This document shows positions 1-8,600 of a stretch of DNA of 19,766 nt, piece by piece; within the stretch, counting starts at the first letter, position 1, and each line of letters begins with the position of its first letter. Both the position numbers and the translations under genes were made by a program. The stretch spans positions 1-19,766 of the forward strand of contig CACYBG010000125.1 in assembly GCA_902772605.1 (NCBI GenBank), in the 5' to 3' direction. Origin of the DNA: an uncultured Spirochaetaceae bacterium. Lineage in GTDB: Bacteria; Spirochaetota; Spirochaetia; Treponematales; Treponemataceae. A model generated the notes under the pieces. It was not told the origin of the DNA, searched no databases, and saw only the letters and a list, made by a program, of their open reading frames with translations.

Positions 1-1332
1 CCATGACTTTTCACCTTCCTTGAGGAAAAGTTCAGAGAACATGAAGCGGCTCAACCTTGTTGCAGAGTCAAGCGATGTGAGTGCGAATACAGAGACGGCA
101 AGAGTAAGGAGTGCAGAAATCGTTGTGTTGACCGTAGTTCCTGCGTTTCCGAACATGATTGCGATACCTGCTCCGAATGCTGATGCTGGGGATCCTGAGA
201 ATGTCCATGCACCGCCGTCGTTCTTGAGGAATGAGCTTGAAACCATACCGATTGCAATCAGGGAGATGATTCCGAGTGCAGACTCGATAAGCATTGAACC
301 GTAACCGATTGCGCGTGCGTGCTTTTCGTTGTCAAGCTGCTTTGATGAAGTACCTGAAGCAATCAGTGAGTGGAATCCTGAACATGCACCGCATGCAACC
401 GTTATGAACAGTGCCGGGAACATTGTACCGATGCTCTGCTCCCATCCAGTGAATGCAGGAAGATTGAATTCGACTCCGCGTGCTTTTCCGGTGAATGCAG
501 AGAAAATGATTCCGGCAAGGGCTATGATCATCATTCCATAGAGGAGGAAAGATGAAAGGTAGTCGCGTGGCTGGAGCATTATCCATACTGGAATCAGTGA
601 TGCAACGGCTATGTAAACTCCGATTATTACGATCCATGCAGTGCGGCTTGCGACGATACCGACGTTCAGGCCGAGCACTACGATTCCGACGATTGCTGCA
701 ATTCCGATGATTGTTGCAGGCAGAGTCTTCATGCCGAACTTGTTTGTGATGATTCCGTAGATTACTGCAAGAATGATGAACATTACGGAAATCATTGCGG
801 TTGACTGGTTTCCGTTAGGACTGGTCGTGAAAAGGCTTCCTGCTGATTTGACTGCATCATCAGCTGTAAGGAATGTTCCTGCAACGACGTTTACGAAAGA
901 CGCGATGACGAGGATAAGGACCAGAAGCGCGAAAATGATGAACAGCTTCTTAGCGGTCTTTCCCATTGACTTCTTGATGATTTCACCGATTGATTTTCCT
1001 CCGTTGCGGACAGAGGCAAAAAGAGAGCCATAGTCCTGGAGTCCACCAAAGAAGATACCGCCAAGCACACACCACAGGAATACTGGAACCCATCCGAAGA
1101 CTGCGGCCTGAATTGGACCGTTGATAGGACCGGCACCTGCAATAGACGAAAAGTGATGTCCCATAAGGACTGCAGGCTTTGCTTCAACATAGTCGACTCC
1201 ATCGGGAGTCTCTTTTGCTGGAGTGTTGCGTTTAGGATCGATACCCCACTGCTTTGAGAGCCATCTTCCGTAGAAGACGTACCCTGCCAAGAGGATAACG
1301 ATGGCGGCAAGCATGATTAATAATGCTGTCAT
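1..1332 (-). CDS. cstA: CstA-family carbon starvation / pyruvate transporter, C-terminus beyond window
   Basis: Reading the minus strand from an ATG at 1332 gives 444 open codons that run off the left edge, so the C-terminus is missing. Motifs typical of CstA are visible: GHHFSSIAGAGPINGP near residue 60, DYGSLFASVRNGGKSIGE near residue 100, and ACGACSGFHSLIASGTSSKQ in the middle. The chain is almost entirely hydrophobic segments separated by short loops, as expected for an inner-membrane transporter with more than ten helices. Family members (CstA, BtsT/YjiY) import pyruvate or were linked to peptide uptake under carbon starvation. An AGGAGG sits 8 bases before the ATG, which fixes the start. 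The gene lies 103 bases downstream of a hypothetical gene on the same strand. Family assignment is very secure; the substrate is inferred. Confidence 0.95.
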   Translation of the reverse strand, partial: MTALLIMLAAIVILLAGYVFYGRWLSKQWGIDPKRNTPAKETPDGVDYVEAKPAVLMGHHFSSIAGAGPINGPIQAAVFGWVPVFLWCVLGGIFFGGLQDYGSLFASVRNGGKSIGEIIKKSMGKTAKKLFIIFALLVLILVIASFVNVVAGTFLTADDAVKSAGSLFTTSPNGNQSTAMISVMFIILAVIYGIITNKFGMKTLPATIIGIAAIVGIVVLGLNVGIVASRTAWIVIIGVYIAVASLIPVWIMLQPRDYLSSFLLYGMMIIALAGIIFSAFTGKARGVEFNLPAFTGWEQSIGTMFPALFITVACGACSGFHSLIASGTSSKQLDNEKHARAIGYGSMLIESALGIISLIAIGMVSSSFLKNDGGAWTFSGSPASAFGAGIAIMFGNAGTTVNTTISALLTLAVSVFALTSLDSATRLSRFMFSELFLKEGEKSW

Positions 1333-1360
1333 TTTTTTCTCCTCCTAGAGAAAGTAAAAA

Positions 1361-1366
1361 AATATA
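1361..1366 (-). promoter_or_regulatory. Possible -10 box for cstA
   Basis: On the minus strand TATATT ends 28 bases before the cstA ATG, which would give a leader of about 20 bases that includes the AGGAGG. No convincing -35 hexamer is seen at 16 to 18 bases upstream, so this is only a candidate. The 103-base gap between the upstream gene and cstA also holds a weak CATC/GATG hairpin followed by six T on the minus strand, which could partly separate the two transcripts. Confidence 0.3.
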
Positions 1367-1435
1367 TGGCATCTCCAAAAAATCATCTTGGAAGACCTTT
1401 GGATGTTGCCTTCAGGTAAAAGGGGCAATGTAAAA

Positions 1436-1942
1436 TTACGTTTGCACCGGTTCCCAAAACTTTGCGGTCAGTTTTGACAGGCTTTTGCCCATCCTGTTGA
1501 ATGTAAATTTCTGGACGGAGCAGTCGCAGATTGCAAGCCTGAAATGGCTCCATCCGTAAATCGAAAACATGTATGATTTATAACGCCTGATTTTTTTTGC
1601 AAGTTTGACTGCATCTTCCGAAATGCCGTCTGCAAATATGAAAAGTACTACGTCTGAATTGCGGTGGCCGTAATATGGCTTGATTCTTGAAATGCCCCGT
1701 TCCCAAGCTGTCTCAACGATTTCATTGAGCCTTTCTGCGTCAAGGGATTCTTCGGATGCGAAAAAAACGTATTCGTTTGAATCGATGTCGGCAATGTGAG
1801 CTGATTTTACCAGCAGATACTTTTCACCGTGGGCATGGAATTCGGCTTCGGCAGAAAAAGGCGGCTCAACGTCGGAAGTCTTGACATTGTAGTACCGCGT
1901 GAATGAGTTCAGTATCTTTTCCAGTGCTTCATTGCAATTCAT
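1436..1942 (-). CDS. Conserved hypothetical protein, 168 aa
   Basis: A soluble, mixed-composition protein of 168 residues with no signal peptide or membrane segment. It contains AEAEFHAHGEKYLLVKSA near residue 31, SNEYVFFA near 55, and SYMFSIYGWSHFRLAICD near 123. These resemble, from memory, a family of uncharacterised proteins of about 170 residues found in clostridia and treponemes, in which the NEY.YFF and YKxYxFSxYGW segments are the most conserved parts. No catalytic motif is recognised and no function is claimed. The ATG at 1942 has no Shine-Dalgarno sequence, but a strong promoter stands directly in front of it, which suggests leaderless translation. It is the gene upstream of cstA on the same strand; co-transcription is possible but unproven. 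Confidence 0.85.
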   Translation of the reverse strand: MNCNEALEKILNSFTRYYNVKTSDVEPPFSAEAEFHAHGEKYLLVKSAHIADIDSNEYVFFASEESLDAERLNEIVETAWERGISRIKPYYGHRNSDVVLFIFADGISEDAVKLAKKIRRYKSYMFSIYGWSHFRLAICDCSVQKFTFNRMGKSLSKLTAKFWEPVQT

Positions 1943-1950
1943 TTGCTACA

Positions 1951-1978
1951 ATTATAGCGATAGTAAAAATACTGTCAA
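1951..1978 (-). promoter_or_regulatory. Near-consensus sigma70 promoter of the 168-aa gene
   Basis: On the minus strand TTGACA (1978 to 1973) and TATAAT (1956 to 1951) are both perfect hexamers separated by 16 bases. The -10 box ends only 8 bases before the ATG at 1942, so transcription should begin at about 1944 and leave almost no 5' leader. Confidence 0.8.
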
Positions 1979-1980
1979 TA

Positions 1981-2038
1981 GTAACAATTGGGAGGGGATG
2001 TCTAAAAACATAGTCATGCCGAAGACCCTTTTTGTTAC
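1981..2038. repeat. 7-bp inverted repeat enclosing 44 bases upstream of queD
   Basis: GTAACAA at 1981-1987 is the exact reverse complement of TTGTTAC at 2032-2038. Between them are a small ATGT/ACAT hairpin (loop of six) and a GGG...CCC pairing possibility. It sits in the 156-base gap between the divergent hypothetical gene and queD. It could close a structured leader RNA of queD. The sequence does not match the preQ1-I or preQ1-II riboswitch patterns I know. A chance repeat is also possible. Confidence 0.4.
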
Positions 2039-2098
2039 CCGCACGTATGGCATAAAAACGCAAAGGATGATAAAATTCTATTTCAGGAGGCTGGAGCA

Positions 2099-2488
2099 AT
2101 GTTTGAGGTCAGGGTTGTAGCTGATTTTGCCGCGGCGCATTTTTTAAGGGATTATCATGGTAAGTGCGAAAACCTCCACGGACACAACTACAAGGTCTAT
2201 GCCCATGTCCGGGGCGGAAATCTGGATGAAGGCGGAATGCTCATGGATTTTTCGGAGCTGAAAAAAACTCTCCGTGAAGTCTGTGCGCTTATGGACCACA
2301 CGAACCTGAACGACATGGATGTTTTCAATCAGAATCCAAGTGCCGAACGGATTGCGCTTTTCATCTACGGAAAAATAACGGAATCCATACCCGCCCTGAA
2401 ATTTTCCGGGGACAGGAATCAGGTGCATCTGTGTGCCGTAGATGTTTTCGAGACTGAAGGAAGTCGAGCCAGATACACCCCGTATTGA
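2099..2488 (+). CDS. queD: 6-carboxy-tetrahydropterin synthase (QueD / PTPS family)
   Basis: This 129-residue protein matches the 6-pyruvoyl-tetrahydropterin synthase fold of about 120 to 140 residues. Zinc ligands are His14 in AAAHF and His27/His29 in LHGHNY, and the catalytic cysteine is Cys23 in the GKCENLHGH stretch. DHTNLND (66-72), NPSAE (79-83) and the C-terminal FETEGSRARY are family hallmarks. QueD converts dihydroneopterin triphosphate to 6-carboxy-tetrahydropterin, the second step towards preQ0 and the queuosine tRNA modification. The EGSRARY ending and Cys within CxxxHGH favour QueD over eukaryote-type PTPS. AGGAGG lies 8 bases before the ATG. No other que gene is in the window; pyruvate kinase follows after 70 bases on the same strand. 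Confidence 0.93.
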   Translation: MFEVRVVADFAAAHFLRDYHGKCENLHGHNYKVYAHVRGGNLDEGGMLMDFSELKKTLREVCALMDHTNLNDMDVFNQNPSAERIALFIYGKITESIPALKFSGDRNQVHLCAVDVFETEGSRARYTPY

Positions 2489-2558
2489 TTCGTGCGGAGT
2501 TGGTGATTTGAAAAATTAAAGGTGGCAAGCCTGAAATTTACGGGATTGCCTGGAGTTT

Positions 2559-4400
2559 ATGAAAAGAGGCGTCCGTTCGACTGAAATGCGGACTGCCCGG
2601 GATTTGAAGATGAGAAAGACAAAGATTGTATGTTCGATTGGACCGGCGTGTGATAATGATGAAATCATCAGGGAAATGATTCTGGCCGGAATGAATATCG
2701 CCAGATTCAACTTTTCGCATGGAAGCTATGAATGGCATGGACAGGCGATGGAGCGTGTAAGGCGAATTGCTGCGGAGCTCAACGTGCCGGTCGGAATCAT
2801 GCTGGATACTAAGGGACCGGAAATCCGAACTGGAAATACTGTTGATAATGCAAACCTGGTCATAGAATCTGGCGATGAAGTTGAAATTGTAGGCGACGAT
2901 TCAATCTGTACGCAGGGAGATGAAAATCATCCGACTCACATTTCACTTTCATGGAAGGAAGCCGGGGAAAAACTGAGTCCTGGACACAAGGTCTTGATTG
3001 CCGATGGACTTGTAGAACTGGTAGTCGAAAGGAAGGATGGAAACCGCGTAATCTGCCGTGCGTCCAACTCCGGAAAATTTTCAAGCAAGAAGAACGTCAA
3101 TCTCAAGGGTATACATGCAGGGCTGCCAATAATGTCGGAAAAAGACAAGGAGGACCTGAAATTCGGCGCAAGGATGGACGTTGATTTCGTTGCCGCAAGT
3201 TTCGTTTCATTCCCGGAAGAAGTCGTTCAGATAAAGGATTTTTTGAAAAAGACCGGTGCCGTTGCAAAGGTGATTGCAAAGATTGAAAACGAAGAGGGCC
3301 TCAACAACATTGAAATGATTGCAAGGGAAGCCGACGGAATAATGGTTGCAAGGGGTGACCTTGGAGTTCAGGTCGCGGAAGAACGGATTCCTTTGGCACA
3401 GAAGGAAATAATCAGGGTGTGCCAGAAAGTGGGAAAAAGCGTCATCACCGCCACCCAGATGCTCGACTCGATGATTGTAAATCCGCGCCCGACCAGAGCC
3501 GAATTGACTGATGTTTCAAATGCCGTATTCGATGGAACCGATGCCGTCATGCTCAGCGGAGAAACTGCAAACGGAAAATATCCTGTGGAAGCGGTAAAGA
3601 CCATGGCTCTCATTACGTCCACCACGGAAGATTCCCAGGAATACAGGGAGAGGATGAAGCTTGTCGATTCAGCCTACAAACCGGGACCAGAGGTCGGACA
3701 TTCCGTAATCCATTCTGCATATAAGCTTGCAAGGAACATAGAGGCCAAGGCAATCATAATCCCGACGCTGCATGGAAACACTGCACGTACAATCGGAAGC
3801 TACAGGCCGGAACAGGTTATCATAGCTGTTACTCCCCACAAAAAGGTTTTGAGACAGCTGACCGTTCAGTGGGGAGTCGTCCCGGTACTTTGCGGCATGG
3901 CAGAAGAATCCGAGACGATGATTCAGAATGCAGTCAAGAATGCAATGGACAGTGGAGCAGTAAACGTCGGTGACAGGGCCGTAATGTGTGCAGGAATCCC
4001 GCTTGCAAGTCCATTGATGGCAAACACGATAAAGGTTCTGATTGTCGGTAACGTACTTGCTCGTGGAATGGACTTCGGCTATACGGACCCTCAGAAAATC
4101 AGGGTGTCGGGACGCGTCATTCAGGCGGACAACAGTCAGGTTTTCAAGGAGCGCATGGCATACAACCGTCATGGAATCCTCGTGTGCGAAAGAATCACCG
4201 AAGACATAATCCCGCTTTTGCGCGTGGTTGACGGAGTTGTTGCGGAAAACGGTTCGGACATTTCATTTGACATGCTTTCCCTTGTCAACAAAGATTTCGT
4301 TTGGATACTGAACGTAAGCGGTGCAACCAGGGTGCTGGAAAACGACCTGACCGTTACCCTTGACGGCGAACAGGGACTTATATACGAAGGTCATGTATAA
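2559..4400 (+). CDS. pyk: Pyruvate kinase with degenerate extra C-terminal (PEP-utiliser-like) domain
   Basis: Catalyses the last glycolytic step, PEP + ADP to pyruvate + ATP. Numbered from the longest start, it shows KTKIVCSIGPA (20-30), ARFNFSHG (48-55), DTKGPEIRTG (83-92), the catalytic lysine in AKIENEEG (240-247), VARGDLG (263-269) and ITATQML (296-302). The regular pyruvate kinase body ends near residue 505. Another roughly 105 residues follow, with an ending LDGEQGLIYEG like the extra C-terminal domain of Bacillus-type enzymes, but the usual histidine motif (TSHAA-like) is replaced by GSDISFDML. Start choice is uncertain: the ATG at 2559 has GGAG three bases upstream, an arrangement also seen at comM, whereas ATG 2610 gives the usual MRKTKIV beginning but only a weak GGGA site. 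It is convergent with the next gene, 18 bases apart, with no clear terminator. Confidence 0.95.
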   Translation: MKRGVRSTEMRTARDLKMRKTKIVCSIGPACDNDEIIREMILAGMNIARFNFSHGSYEWHGQAMERVRRIAAELNVPVGIMLDTKGPEIRTGNTVDNANLVIESGDEVEIVGDDSICTQGDENHPTHISLSWKEAGEKLSPGHKVLIADGLVELVVERKDGNRVICRASNSGKFSSKKNVNLKGIHAGLPIMSEKDKEDLKFGARMDVDFVAASFVSFPEEVVQIKDFLKKTGAVAKVIAKIENEEGLNNIEMIAREADGIMVARGDLGVQVAEERIPLAQKEIIRVCQKVGKSVITATQMLDSMIVNPRPTRAELTDVSNAVFDGTDAVMLSGETANGKYPVEAVKTMALITSTTEDSQEYRERMKLVDSAYKPGPEVGHSVIHSAYKLARNIEAKAIIIPTLHGNTARTIGSYRPEQVIIAVTPHKKVLRQLTVQWGVVPVLCGMAEESETMIQNAVKNAMDSGAVNVGDRAVMCAGIPLASPLMANTIKVLIVGNVLARGMDFGYTDPQKIRVSGRVIQADNSQVFKERMAYNRHGILVCERITEDIIPLLRVVDGVVAENGSDISFDMLSLVNKDFVWILNVSGATRVLENDLTVTLDGEQGLIYEGHV

Positions 4401-4418
4401 GGCTGGATGAATCAAGCG

Positions 4419-5231
4419 TCAATATACCTGGAAATATTCGTACCAGTCTTCGCGCTTTGTCGTCAGTCCCACAAGATATGCGGTCAAATCATCGACGGTA
4501 AGCAGATTGATGTTCGCATTGATTGTCCGCATTATGCTGTTTGAAAAATACTGTTCAAGCAGGGTGTTCTTTTCGTAGGAATTGGTTCCGTAAACGTCGT
4601 AAAGGTCCCATGCCCCGAAGCAGTGCAGGATTTCGTGTGCGATTGTAGACGGCCAGATGAATTCTCCGCTGTACATGTCTGAAATGTATGCAACCAGACC
4701 TTCAAGCTTGTAGTCCGAGCCTCTGTAGGTCTTGTTCCAGTCGGAGAGCTCCTTGTTGTGCGGAAGTGAAAAGCATCGGCCGGATTCATTCGAACAGACG
4801 ATTACGAGCGAGTTCGTGCAGTCGGTGTTTTCACGGACATAACGGTCGAAATCATAGTTCGGCGGATATCCTGCTGCGGCCATTGCATCGTCTATTATGG
4901 TCGTGGAGTATTGAGGGGCCGCCATCGAGATTTTCGGAAGTCCAAGTGCCGTATTTCCAAGCGTATATATGGAAAATTCCGCAGTCTTTCCGTGTTCGGC
5001 GGCGACTTTTGTCAGCCATCCCGTCGCTGCATATACCCTTGATACGAATTCATTGATTGACGACGTGCTCCATTCCGTTCCTGGATAGCTTACGAAAATG
5101 AGGAGGACATAGGTTTTTCCGTTCAGCTCCTTTGCTGTTCCCAGATTGCGGAAATCATTTTTCACGCTTATGGCAAAAAGTTTTGACATTAAAAAAAGGG
5201 CAATGGCTAAAACCGCTAATTTCTTCTTCAT
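4419..5231 (-). CDS. Secreted metzincin-like (M6/snapalysin-type motif) zinc metallopeptidase, putative
   Basis: A 270-residue protein beginning with a clear signal peptide: lysines at 2-4, a hydrophobic stretch, and probable cleavage after LFA at residue 20. There is no lipobox cysteine, so it should be periplasmic or secreted. At residues 199-209 it carries HEILHCFGAWD, which fits the HExxHxxGxxD zinc motif of M6/M7-type metzincins, with Glu200 as catalytic base and Asp209 as third ligand, followed by LYD. SIM at 232-234 is a plausible Met-turn. The catalytic part is far shorter than immune inhibitor A proteases, and I recognise no other domain. GGAGG seven bases before the ATG at 5231 supports this start over one 11 codons upstream. 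It stands alone between convergent pyruvate kinase and the divergent glycosidase. Motif-based assignment; the substrate is unknown. Confidence 0.8.
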   Translation of the reverse strand: MKKKLAVLAIALFLMSKLFAISVKNDFRNLGTAKELNGKTYVLLIFVSYPGTEWSTSSINEFVSRVYAATGWLTKVAAEHGKTAEFSIYTLGNTALGLPKISMAAPQYSTTIIDDAMAAAGYPPNYDFDRYVRENTDCTNSLVIVCSNESGRCFSLPHNKELSDWNKTYRGSDYKLEGLVAYISDMYSGEFIWPSTIAHEILHCFGAWDLYDVYGTNSYEKNTLLEQYFSNSIMRTINANINLLTVDDLTAYLVGLTTKREDWYEYFQVY

Positions 5232-5605
5232 TGCAAGGCCTCCAAAAATGCAGACGATTTTCATTAGGGTAAAGGTTCCCTCTTCATAAACAGTTGAAAA
5301 TCCGTTCAGTTACTTAAGATAAACCCTAAAAAGCTTAGAATGGAGTTTTTAGAGAAACACTTTATCATTCTTCCATCGGATGAAAGCATGACGCGCTTTA
5401 GTGTAGAACTGTTTTTTGCAATGATTTCAGCCTGTTTAAATCGCTTGGGCAGCCGGGTCCGGTAGTGAAAAAACTGATGATTTTTATCCCTAAAAACTAA
5501 TGTTGCGGCGGACGGTGTGAAGGGGTACTCTTTTTTATGCCGGCATGAATCGATTTTAAGACGGCTAAACTGTGTAAACACGTTTTTTCATTCAGAGGAA
5601 ATCCT
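5232..5605. other. Gene-poor region between divergent protease and glycosidase genes
   Basis: This 374-base stretch holds the start signals of both divergent genes and little else that I can support. It has a perfect 10-bp palindrome ATGCCGGCAT at 5537-5546, and the element CCCTAAAAA appears twice, about 160 bases apart. A 91-codon open frame on the minus strand (5306-5581) has no ribosome site, no recognisable domain and a composition unlike the neighbours, so I do not call it a gene. It is also A+T-richer than the flanking genes and may be decayed sequence. No clear -35/-10 pair was found for either gene. Confidence 0.6.
5566..5585. promoter_or_regulatory. Candidate operator upstream of the beta-galactosidase-type gene
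   Basis: TAAAC is repeated at 5566-5570 and 5575-5579, and AAAC (5576-5579) with GTTT (5582-5585) forms a dyad around two central bases, reminiscent of LacI-family operator half-sites. It lies 20 to 40 bases before the glycosidase ATG, a position where a repressor could block transcription or initiation. No regulator gene is present in the window, so this is only a suggestion. Confidence 0.25.
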
Positions 5606-8600
5606 ATGCGAAAACTTTTTAACGACGGATGGCGTTTTGCCAAGCTTCATGTAGAAAATCAGCCTTTAATAGACGGAGAAAAACCTGTCATTTACAGAAG
5701 CGAAGATTTTTACGGAAAGATTCCACCCGAGTCGGATTTTTCGCCGGTTGAAATTCCTCACGACTGGATGATTTACGATGCAGAAAATCTCTACGAAAAT
5801 TCGGTCGGATTTTATAGAAAGGACTTTGAACTTCATCCGGAGCCTTCAAAAAGATATTTCTTCAGGTTCGGCGGAGTGTACATGAATTGGTCCGTGTGGA
5901 TAAACGGAAAGCTTGCCTGTTCATGGAAATATGGATACACGACGGTTGAATTTGAAATCACCGGTTTTGCAGTCGATGGAAAAAATACTGTCGAGCTGAT
6001 TGCCGTCTATCAGAATCCGAATTCCAGATGGTATTCCGGGGCCGGCATCTATCGCGACGTGGAACTGATTGAATGTGGACTGAGCAGAATCTGTTGCGAC
6101 GGAATCTATTTTACTGCGCGTCCGTCTGAAAAAAAAGCTTACTGCGGAAAATGGACGGTTTCGATTCAGACCGAAATTCAGGGACCGACAGACGGCCTTA
6201 ACCTTGAATATAAAATCCTTTCTGCCGATGGAAAAGCCCTTGATTTTTCTGATGTCGAGCGCCAATCATCCGTTACAAAAATCCTTGCGCCTGCAATGGG
6301 TGAAAGCTTCAATCGGGATGAAAAAATCACCGTTGAAAAATTTACGGCGTGCGTCGAAAATCCTCTGCTGTGGGACTGTGAAAATCCGGCCGTCTATGTG
6401 CTGAAGGTTTCGCTGATGAAGGACGGAGAAAAAATCGATTCAATCGAAAGGCAGGTCGGGTTCAGGGATTTTGACTTTGATTCCGACAGGGGACTTTTCA
6501 TCAACGGAAAGCATGTGAAAATCCAAGGGGTGTGCATGCATCATGATCTTGGACTTTTGGGTGCTGAGTTTGATTTGGTTGCGGCAAGAAGACAGTTCAT
6601 AAAGCTCAAGGAAATGGGCGTGAATGCAATCCGTACATCTCACAATCCTCAGGATGAAAAATATCTGGACCTTGCTGACCTCATGGGACTTTTGATTGAC
6701 GACGAATGTTTCGACATGTGGGAAAAACCGAAAACCGTTTACGATTATGGAAATCATTTCGTTGAATGGCATGAAAGGGACTGTGCTGCCCAGGTACGCC
6801 GCGACCGATGTCATCCATCGCTTTTCATGTGGAGCATCGGAAATGAAATCTACGACACGCATTCGGGAAACGGATTTGCCATAACGAAAGACCTCAGGGA
6901 AATCTGCCGTCGGTTCGATCCTGAAAAAAATGCCGCCGTTACTATCGGTTCAAATTACATGCAGTGGGATGGAGCTCAGAAATGCGCCGGAGAAATCGAT
7001 GCGGTCGGATACAATTACAGTGAAAGGCTTTATGAAAGTCATCATGAAAAAAATCCGTCGTGGAAAATATATGGAAGCGAAACGTCAAGCACTGTTCAGA
7101 GTCGGGGAATCTATCACTTTCCGCTTTCGAACAGGCTTCTGACTTTCATGGACAATCAATGTTCATCCCTGGGAAACTGCAGTCCGAGCTGGGGGGCAAG
7201 GGATTCCGCTTTCGTTCTTGCATCCGACAGGGATACCGATTACAGCCTGGGACAGTTTCTGTGGACCGGTTGGGATTACATAGGGGAACCGACACCGTAT
7301 TCGACCCGAAATTCGTTTTTCGGACAGATTGATACGGCCGGATTTCCAAAGGATTCGTTCTATATATATAAGTCGATGTGGCGCGGAAAAAATGCATCTC
7401 CTTTCGTTCACCTTCTTCCGTACTGGGATTTCAACGAGGGACAGAAAATCGACGTAAGGGCTTACACGAACATGGATTCCGTCGAGCTGATTTTAAACGG
7501 TCGTTCGCTCGGAAGAAAATCCGTTGACCATGACTTTGGTAAGGAACTTGCTGCAACATGGGAGGGCGTGCCGTATGAAAGGGGATGCCTGGTTGCGCTT
7601 GCTTATGATGAATCCGGAAATGTAACTGCACGTGAAGAAAAAAAATCTTTCAAGGATGCGTCCAAGCTGGTGATGTACGTCGAAAAGGAATCTGCCGGTC
7701 GTCTTTATTTCATTGATGTCGGTTCTCTTGATTGCGACGGAAATCCGGTTGAAAATTCCAGGACCCGCGTGCAGATTTCGGTTGAAGGCGATGCAGTGCT
7801 AGTCGGATGCGACAACGGTGATTCGACCGATTGCGGTCAGTACAGGTGTGCGGACGGAAAATCAATGAGCCGTAAGCTTTTTGGAAACAGGCTCCTTGCA
7901 ATGGTTCGTGCCGGTTCGGAAAACTCAAATTTTTCGGTTACTGCTGCAGGAAAAAACGTCGAAAGCTGCACCCTTGTTTTCAATTGCGGTTCCATCGATG
8001 AATCTGCGTCGGAAGCCGCGTCCGGAAAAATAATCGGAGTTGAAAATGATGAGGTTCCGGTCAGAAAAATCGATTTGATTTGCAGGGGAGATAAGACCCT
8101 TAATCCTGATTCAAGGACCGTTACCGTCGATGCCGTGATACATCCGAAAGATGCAACCCTACGTGAACTTTCTTGGCTTCCTATGATGCTTGAAGGCGTA
8201 AGGTCGGACTGTGCAAAAATCGAAGTGGAAAAGACTTTGGAAGGTGAAAGGGCCGTGATTTCCGGACTGAGCGACGGTGATTTCAGATTGACGTGCACTG
8301 CATCAAACGCAGGTCCGTACAGCGAAATAATTTCCGAACTTGAATTCTCCGTAAGCGGATTGGGTCGAGCCGTCAGAAATCCGTATGAACTGATTGAAAC
8401 GTGCAAGTGTTCCAAGTCGCTCGGAAAAATCGAGTTGAGTTTTAACGGAGGAGCTTTTACCGGAAACGACAGGAACTGGTTTTCGTTCGACCGCGTTGAT
8501 TTCGGAAAGGACGGTTCCGATTCCTTCTCCATTCCGATTTTCTCATTCGATACTGAACTCGACTTTGAAATTTGGGAGGGAAATCCTGATGACGGTTCCG

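Noticed and set aside
1899..2120. 73-codon plus-strand frame between the 168-aa gene and queD
   Set aside because: It overlaps the starts of both genes, has no ribosome site and no recognisable protein features; the region is better explained by a promoter and leader.
5306..5581. 91-codon minus-strand frame in the gap before the glycosidase gene
   Set aside because: No ribosome site, no domain and no support beyond being open; kept only as an observation on the intergenic region.
7837..8532. 231-codon minus-strand frame inside the GH2 gene
   Set aside because: Fully antisense to a well-supported coding region, with serine/proline-rich composition typical of a shadow frame.
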